Source: Perkinsus marinus ATCC 50983 (taxonomy: Eukaryota > Perkinsozoa > Perkinsida > Perkinsidae). Taken from it: DNA of 31,963 nt. Shown piece by piece: positions 28,501 to 31,963 of the stretch. Positions within the stretch are counted from its first letter, which is position 1. Each line of letters starts with the position of its first letter. The DNA is taken from positions 23,298 through 55,260 of the forward strand of contig NW_003214713.1 of assembly GCF_000006405.1 (NCBI RefSeq), read 5' to 3'. The position numbers and the translations under genes are program-made. The notes under the pieces are model-generated. The model saw nothing but the letters and a program-made list of their open reading frames with translations, was not told the DNA's origin and searched no databases.

Positions 28501-29961
28501 TGCAGCAAAATATTTTACACGCAGGAAAGATGCAAAAAAGTGATAACGAATGTGACTCTGTTGATTTCACAGTATATATAGATTCCAATAAGAAAATATA
28601 AGATTTAATATGATAATCGATCACACGATCGATTTATTGATGAATAGTGTTAAAATGAGTCTGTCGTCGAAGCATGCCGGGATCGAACCCACTACCTTTC
28701 CCTCCCTACCTGAGCGTTAGTGACTATAACCACTTTACCTAATGAAGCGGCCTTCCGAATCATCTTGGCGGCGAGCTCGGCCAACTCCGATAGCGAATCG
28801 ATGCATGTCTCGGGTACGAATGGATCGCAAACCTAATTGGGAAAAAATCGTGAAATTATCAAGATTTACGGTAAAAAGTTACGGTTAAAATTCACCGAAC
28901 AAATACCAGCGAAAATTATGGGAGATATCATTCATCCGAAATTGAAGAACATCACAAAAGAGCTAAAACATCTTTTTCCACACAGGAAAATTCTTTTTCA
29001 CATTTTTCCTCACAACCCAGTAATAAACAATGATTTTTCCGGAAAACAAAAAAACTTCGCTCCGCCTTTTTTATTACATTCAAACCGTTCACTTTTGCCC
29101 AAGTTGTCGGACAGATGGTATCATCCCAATCGAAAATCAGCAAAGTTTGTACTCTCGCCGGAGTCGCTGAGAATCTCCCATTTTTTTGGTGTTTATCACA
29201 TTACCTTACTCGGAGTAGTCAATAAAGATTCTTTCAATGGCGTCGGGGTAACACCAATAGTAGTGCTGGAAAAATGCAACATGCCGGGATCGAATGCGTA
29301 GCTTTCTCCCCACCTCCCATTAGAAATATCCCCCTCCTTTTCATCATCATCGGCCTCCGCTGGTGTCAACAACACCGTGAACATAGAATGGTCGTGATTT
29401 TCGATAGGATTCAATTCACCCTCTTCTCGAGAAGATCCTTTCGGTGTCATCATTACGCCACTTCCAACATGTGTGAATGTAGCCGTCGGAAAACCTTGAA
29501 AACCTCAAAAGAGTGAATTCGATCAAATCGATCGGATGATCGATTTATCATATTGAGGAAATTTCACAATCAAAAGACGTAAAAACTATCTGGAAAGAGA
29601 ATTTAATAAGTAATAAAGTAATTTAAGCAAGCTTAAAAATCCGAAAACTCAAATCGATCAGTTGATCGATTAAATCGATTGGTTGATCGATTAAATCGAT
29701 CACTCCACTTTCCCATACTACTATTCACATGTGAATGACCTCGGCGACTTAAAACGTCGCGACTTTCGTTTTCCGCGTCCCCATCAAAATCCAACTCTAG
29801 ACATCTGCGGTTACCTAAATCGATCACGTGATCGATTATCCAATATCTTAGATTCAGAATAGGTTACCTTTAGTCTGAATCGGAGTTCCCTCTTGAAGAT
29901 CTTCCATTGAAATCGGTTCCTCATTTTCAGCGGCTTTTTCAGTCGAAGGAGTGGCAAACAT
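25593..29961 (-). CDS. HAD-superfamily phosphatase (DWDDT type), 10 exons, 384 aa
   Basis: Exons (minus): 29961-29868, 29814-29719, 29494-29210, 29166-29078, 28832-28710, 28072-27982, 27589-27505, 26376-26272, 26219-26140 and 25699-25593. All junctions are GT..AG and in phase. The first 150 residues are acidic and Ser/Thr-rich, probably disordered. The HAD fold follows with all four motifs: LLIFDWDDT (motif I, D171 and D173), VVIVTNAQEGW (motif II, T226), SPAGWKAHAF (motif III, K274) and VISIGDSPHERE (motif IV, D298). The C-terminus KSVKFLLKPDLTQL..EHIVKHDGALDL matches a set of protist HAD proteins I recognise by pattern. HAD enzymes use motif I Asp as the nucleophile; the substrate is unknown. 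Uncertain points are the exon 2/3 boundary and the exon 7 donor, which uses GA|GTATCC rather than the overlapping GTGAGT. The last three exons exist twice (see 23721-24514). Confidence 0.88.
25742..25762. repeat. Family B palindrome in HAD intron 9
   Basis: AATCGATCACGTAATCGATT, the partner of the copy at 23878. Confidence 0.75.
25857..25980. mobile_element. Family C MITE, copy 6 (HAD intron 9)
   Basis: It has the core GTTTTACGTGAAGTGGCG, GATATGCAATAGTCGTG and CATATCACTAGGGTGATG. It lies inside intron 9 (25700-26139). Confidence 0.75.
26002..26022. repeat. Family B palindrome in HAD intron 9
   Basis: AATCGATCACGTGATCGATT, perfect, matching 24133-24152 in the other unit. Confidence 0.8.
26100..26139 (-). 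repeat. Family D module at the start of HAD intron 9
   Basis: The intron begins GTAAAAATGGAGGGGCTGGG, then AATCGAACCGGGGACC. The T-arm-like word directly follows the donor site. Confidence 0.65.
26220..26271 (-). repeat. 52-bp HAD intron 8 containing one family E end
   Basis: The intron reads GTGAGCAAAGAGCGCGCGCC, then CAGATGATCGATTTGG, ending GTAG. The family E terminal repeat occupies half of the intron. The duplicate at 24358-24409 is nearly identical. Confidence 0.7.
26997..27350. repeat. Four tandem copies of an 88-90 bp unit in HAD intron 7
   Basis: CCCTGTGCG begins units at 26997, 27085, 27173 and 27261, and again at 27351. Each unit contains AAAGATATCTTT (self-complementary), CACCATGCG and AACTAAGATACC. 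The last word resembles a family A end and CTGTGCG the TTCGCTGTGCG module, so the array may be an amplified composite of intronic elements. Confidence 0.9.
27479..27499. repeat. Family B palindrome near the donor of HAD intron 7
   Basis: AAATCGATCACGTGATCGAT begins close to the 5' splice site of intron 7. It is followed 20 bases on by GCTTAG, which could act as a local acceptor but would create an early stop. Confidence 0.8.
27777..27895. mobile_element. Family C MITE, copy 7 (HAD intron 6)
   Basis: It has TTGGAGTTTTACG at the left and GGTGAAACTC at the right, with the core TTTACGTGAAGTGGCG and GGTGATATGCACTAGTCG. It lies in intron 6 (27590-27981). Confidence 0.85.
28615..28635. repeat. Family B palindrome in HAD intron 5
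   Basis: AATCGATCACACGATCGATT. The outer arms are kept and the centre altered. Intron 5 is 28073-28709. Confidence 0.75.
28673..28709 (-). repeat. Family D module at the start of HAD intron 5
   Basis: The intron begins GTAGGGAGGGAAAGG, then TAGTGGGTTCGATCCCGG, a good T-arm/B-box. The A-box-like bases just upstream (28714-28740) are coding: they specify GKVVIVTNA of HAD motif II. Confidence 0.65.
29526..29546. repeat. Family B palindrome in HAD intron 2
   Basis: AAATCGATCGGATGATCGAT, with the centre diverged from the common CACGTG form. Confidence 0.7.
29652..29703. repeat. Tandem cluster of family B palindromes in HAD intron 2
   Basis: Two palindromes and a half (centres AGTT, GGTT and a truncated unit) are joined through TTAAATCGAT. 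The tandem arrangement suggests local duplication of the element. Confidence 0.8.
29815..29867 (-). repeat. Composite 53-bp HAD intron 1: family A plus family B
   Basis: The intron starts GTAACCTATTCTGAATCTAA, a family A half, continues with the palindrome AATCGATCACGTGATCGATT and ends TTTAG. The whole intron is made of two repeat families, with no other sequence of note. Confidence 0.85.
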
Positions 29962-30200
29962 TTAAATGGAAATCAATCAATACTCAAATGAAATCGATCG
30001 TCTGATCGATTACATCATAGAAATGAAAGAAAATTCATCGCTGTTTTCCACGTCGGAAATTTCTCATAAAAACCCAGAAAAAAATCCAGAATTTTACCCA
30101 AAAATATACACAAAATATTTTTGGTGTGAATAAATTCCCAAGAAGATGACGATGCTACTTAATCCACCAAACTTCCCCTCGTAGTGAAATTGGTCCATCC

Positions 30201-30221
30201 ATATCGATCACGTGATCGATT
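30201..30221. repeat. Family B palindrome upstream of the HAD gene
   Basis: TATCGATCACGTGATCGATT. Together with the copy at 29990-30010 it may mark untranslated introns. Confidence 0.75.
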
Positions 30222-30287
30222 TCACACCGTCTCCTCGACAAAACCTCCCAAAGACGATTTTACAATTCTTGCTCTTGGTACATACCC

Positions 30288-30326
30288 CAACCTATTTTGA
30301 ATCTTACCAAGCCAACCTAAGATATT
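30288..30326. repeat. Family A element upstream of the HAD gene
   Basis: On the minus strand AATATCTTAGGTTGGCTTGG is followed by TAAGATTCAAAATAGG, a clean copy of the element. Confidence 0.75.
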
Positions 30327-30791
30327 TATCACTCATGCATAATCGTTGACACTATCGCACTGGATTGAACCAACCAAATCACAAAAAAACGAAAAAATGA
30401 TGGAAAACTCCAAATAATTCCGATTGTCGAAAAAGTTTTTTGTTTTAATCGATGAAAACCAATGGAAAAAACGAAAAAAAATACCAGAAAAATCACAATC
30501 CTAGAAACTATCAATGTTTCCTCCAAAAATGCCCTCACCAGAGTTCGAACCCGGAGCCTTTCGACTACCTCAATTTTCCCATTTTCCTCAGCCGCTGCTG
30601 AATTGGTGAATGCCCCCAGGGCTTATGAAAACAACCTGAGTAGTTTTATACAAATATGTAGTAAACTTTAATAATAAAGTTTATATGTAAATTTTTAATA
30701 AGATCATTCATTACTCTTTTTATGAAAAGAAAACGGCAAATTTTAATATATTCATTCGCAATGAGACTTCTACTACATTCCTGAGACCTCT

Positions 30792-31738
30792 TTATGGTGG
30801 GATAAATGTACCCAACCAAATTTCACATACAAACGTAGCTCCTGAGAATACGATGATTCTAAAAAGTGAGCTAATTTCAAGGGTATAACAAATCACACGA
30901 AATTTCTATCACCAATTTGAGAAGACATTAATACCAAGAATTTCACCATCATGGAATTCTACTATGTGTTTCGTTTCCGGATGGTCTTTTACCTAACCTA
31001 AACCGTATCTTACATTCCCAACCTCAAGATATCATACCAGGGTTATTGTAGCATGGTCTTTGATGAGCTCGGTCGAGGACGGAGGGTGAAAATCGCTGAA
31101 GAAATTTACGTTGAACGCGACGAATTTCTGGGCTTTTCGTATTGATCTTTGGTAAATTATTCGCTGTGCGTAAAGATTCATTCCAGGCCCAGTAAGATTT
31201 GAATCGGCTATCACGTGTGATTCATAAACTAGTTTATAACGCGCTCAAACTGAGAAGATATCTTCCACGAGCGCAGAAACCATTGGAGTGTTTGAGAACA
31301 TATCTTTGCGCACAGCGAAGATTTTTGAAATCTCATTAAAAATGATATACCGCTCCCTCGAATTCATTATAATTTTCGAACTCATCACTCTATTGATAAA
31401 TCGGCAAAAATTAAATTCAAAAATTCATTCCAGGATGAAATTATATCGCGGCGAAATTACAAGCACGAAAGATTGAGTTAACGATGGGGAGTAGCAACGC
31501 CTTTTGTTAATCACACAAAAGGCGTCGGAAGATCTTTCCCTCGCCGAGTGTCACCAGTCACCACTAGTTAGAATTAATTTTGGCTATACGTATGTCGGTG
31601 ATCAACACGCTCCACGACGGAAAGGGAACTTTACCAATCATAATATTTTATAATAACTTCGACTTCACGACGATGAGGAAACTGCTCCCCGTAGATTGAA
31701 TAGTCTTGATAAGGTAGACGTAATAATTCTAACTTCAT
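30792..31738 (-). CDS. Unrecognised protein, 6 exons, 145 aa
   Basis: Exons (minus): 31738-31635, 31387-31351, 31303-31241, 31163-31038, 30992-30935 and 30841-30792. The chain is GT..AG and phase-consistent. The best-supported exons are the fourth (RIIYQRSIRKAQKFVAFNVN, then FFSDFHPPSSTEL) and fifth (VKDHPETKHIVEFHDGEIL), joined by a family A intron of 45 bp. The protein starts MKLELLRLPYQDYSIYGEQF and ends ATFVCEIWLGTFIPP. It is mostly soluble, with alternating hydrophobic strands. No family is recognised. Exons 2 and 3 are small (37 and 63 bp) and less certain. Confidence 0.5.
30993..31037 (-). repeat. Family A introner = intron 4 of the 145-aa gene (45 bp)
   Basis: The intron reads GTATGATATCTTGAGGTTGG, then AATGTAAGATACGG and TTTAGGTTAG. 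Like carrier intron 7 it has two AG words near its end; only the second keeps the reading frame open. Confidence 0.8.
31497..31525. repeat. 11-bp hairpin ACGCCTTTTGT/ACAAAAGGCGT
   Basis: Perfect arms around a 7-base loop, inside intron 1 of the predicted 145-aa gene. Its function is unknown. Confidence 0.7.
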
Positions 31739-31963
31739 TTTCGACTCGAACTTAAAAAAAACTAGTGAGCAATTTATTTCACGACTACTGCATATCACTG
31801 CGAATATCGGGTTTTCCGTGGGGATTTACGCCACTTCACGTGAAACGGGTGAGGCTCCATTAGTTCAGAGCGAAAGTAAATCACTTCATATTCTTAGGAC
31901 GTATCTTAGGGTTGACATGGCAAGATACGGAAGATGCCTTATTGAAAAATATAATGAAAAAAT
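31739..31963. other. Right edge: 5' flank of the 145-aa gene
   Basis: It contains MITE copy 8 (31762-31861) and a family A element (about 31890-31935, GTATCTTAGGGTTGACATGG, then CAAGATACGG). By analogy these may lie in untranslated introns or in exons that continue beyond the window. Confidence 0.45.
31762..31861. mobile_element. Family C MITE, copy 8
   Basis: It has the core TTTCACGACTACTGCATATC and TTACGCCACTTCACGTGAAA, ending GGTGAGGCTCCAT. It is the only copy not placed in a mapped intron; it lies upstream of the 31738 start codon. Confidence 0.8.

Larger units (their letters stand above)
29962..30791. other. Upstream region of the HAD gene
   Basis: This lies between the stop of the 30792 gene and the HAD start. 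It contains family B palindromes (29990-30010 and 30201-30221), a family A element (about 30288-30326) and a T-arm-like word (about 30536-30575). The HAD promoter and perhaps a 5'-UTR intron are here. No coding exon is seen. Confidence 0.45.

Noticed and set aside
28710-28740. An A-box-like sequence completing a tRNA with the T-arm at 28673-28709
   Set aside because: These bases code for GKVVIVTNAQ, motif II of the HAD phosphatase, and end at the intron donor, so the resemblance is coincidental.
21500-30221. CRISPR array
   Set aside because: The repeats are perfect palindromes of 20 bases scattered at irregular distances in introns of a eukaryote; there are no regular spacers and no cas genes.

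Overview
The window is nuclear DNA from a eukaryote with many short introns, most likely an alveolate protist of the Perkinsus/dinoflagellate kind. That placement is an inference from the very short introns, the intron-resident repeats and the gene families seen; no rRNA or other taxonomic marker is present. Most genes cannot be seen as single open frames. I rebuilt them by hand from GT..AG boundaries, reading-phase agreement and, for two genes, protein family motifs.

Layout. 1-7.0 kb: gene-poor accessory DNA with perfect hairpins, a degenerate 37-bp minisatellite, CCGAGT-rich inverted repeats, one small secreted cysteine-rich peptide gene (4016-4198) and a broken Ty3/gypsy-like pol fossil (about 5.8-7.0 kb). 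7.7-11.3 kb, minus: an eight-exon mitochondrial carrier of the SLC25A39/40 (MTM1) type, 332 aa. 12.2-16.5 kb, plus: two paralogous lineage-specific proteins with hydrophobic N-termini (12157-13470; 15731-16472, interrupted by a 100-N assembly gap). 16.6-31.7 kb, minus: a run of intron-rich genes: an unrecognised nine-exon 316-aa protein (16584-18329), two small Asp-rich, possibly related proteins (19558-20954 and 22065-22783), a ten-exon HAD-superfamily phosphatase with all four catalytic motifs (25593-29961) and an unrecognised six-exon gene (30792-31738). The last three HAD exons are repeated downstream in a 1.89-kb tandem duplication (23721-24514).

The main signal is that the introns are made of repeats. 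At least five families recur, almost only inside introns or gene flanks and never in a coding exon I could define: (A) a 40-55 bp element with TATCTTA/TAAGATA ends that in several genes is essentially the whole intron; (B) the 20-bp palindrome AATCGATCAcgTGATCGATT; (C) a 110-140 bp MITE with ends TTGGAGTTTCAC/GTGAAACTCCAA; (D) tRNA-like modules (B-box GGTTCGATCCC, sometimes an A-box) usually placed just inside the 5' splice site; (E) an element with 24-bp inverted ends AGCGCGCGCCCAGATGATCG... that fills most of one intron. This looks like a genome in which several mobile 'introner' families are creating or colonising introns.

Genes without a recognised family are calls from splice grammar alone and need transcript support.
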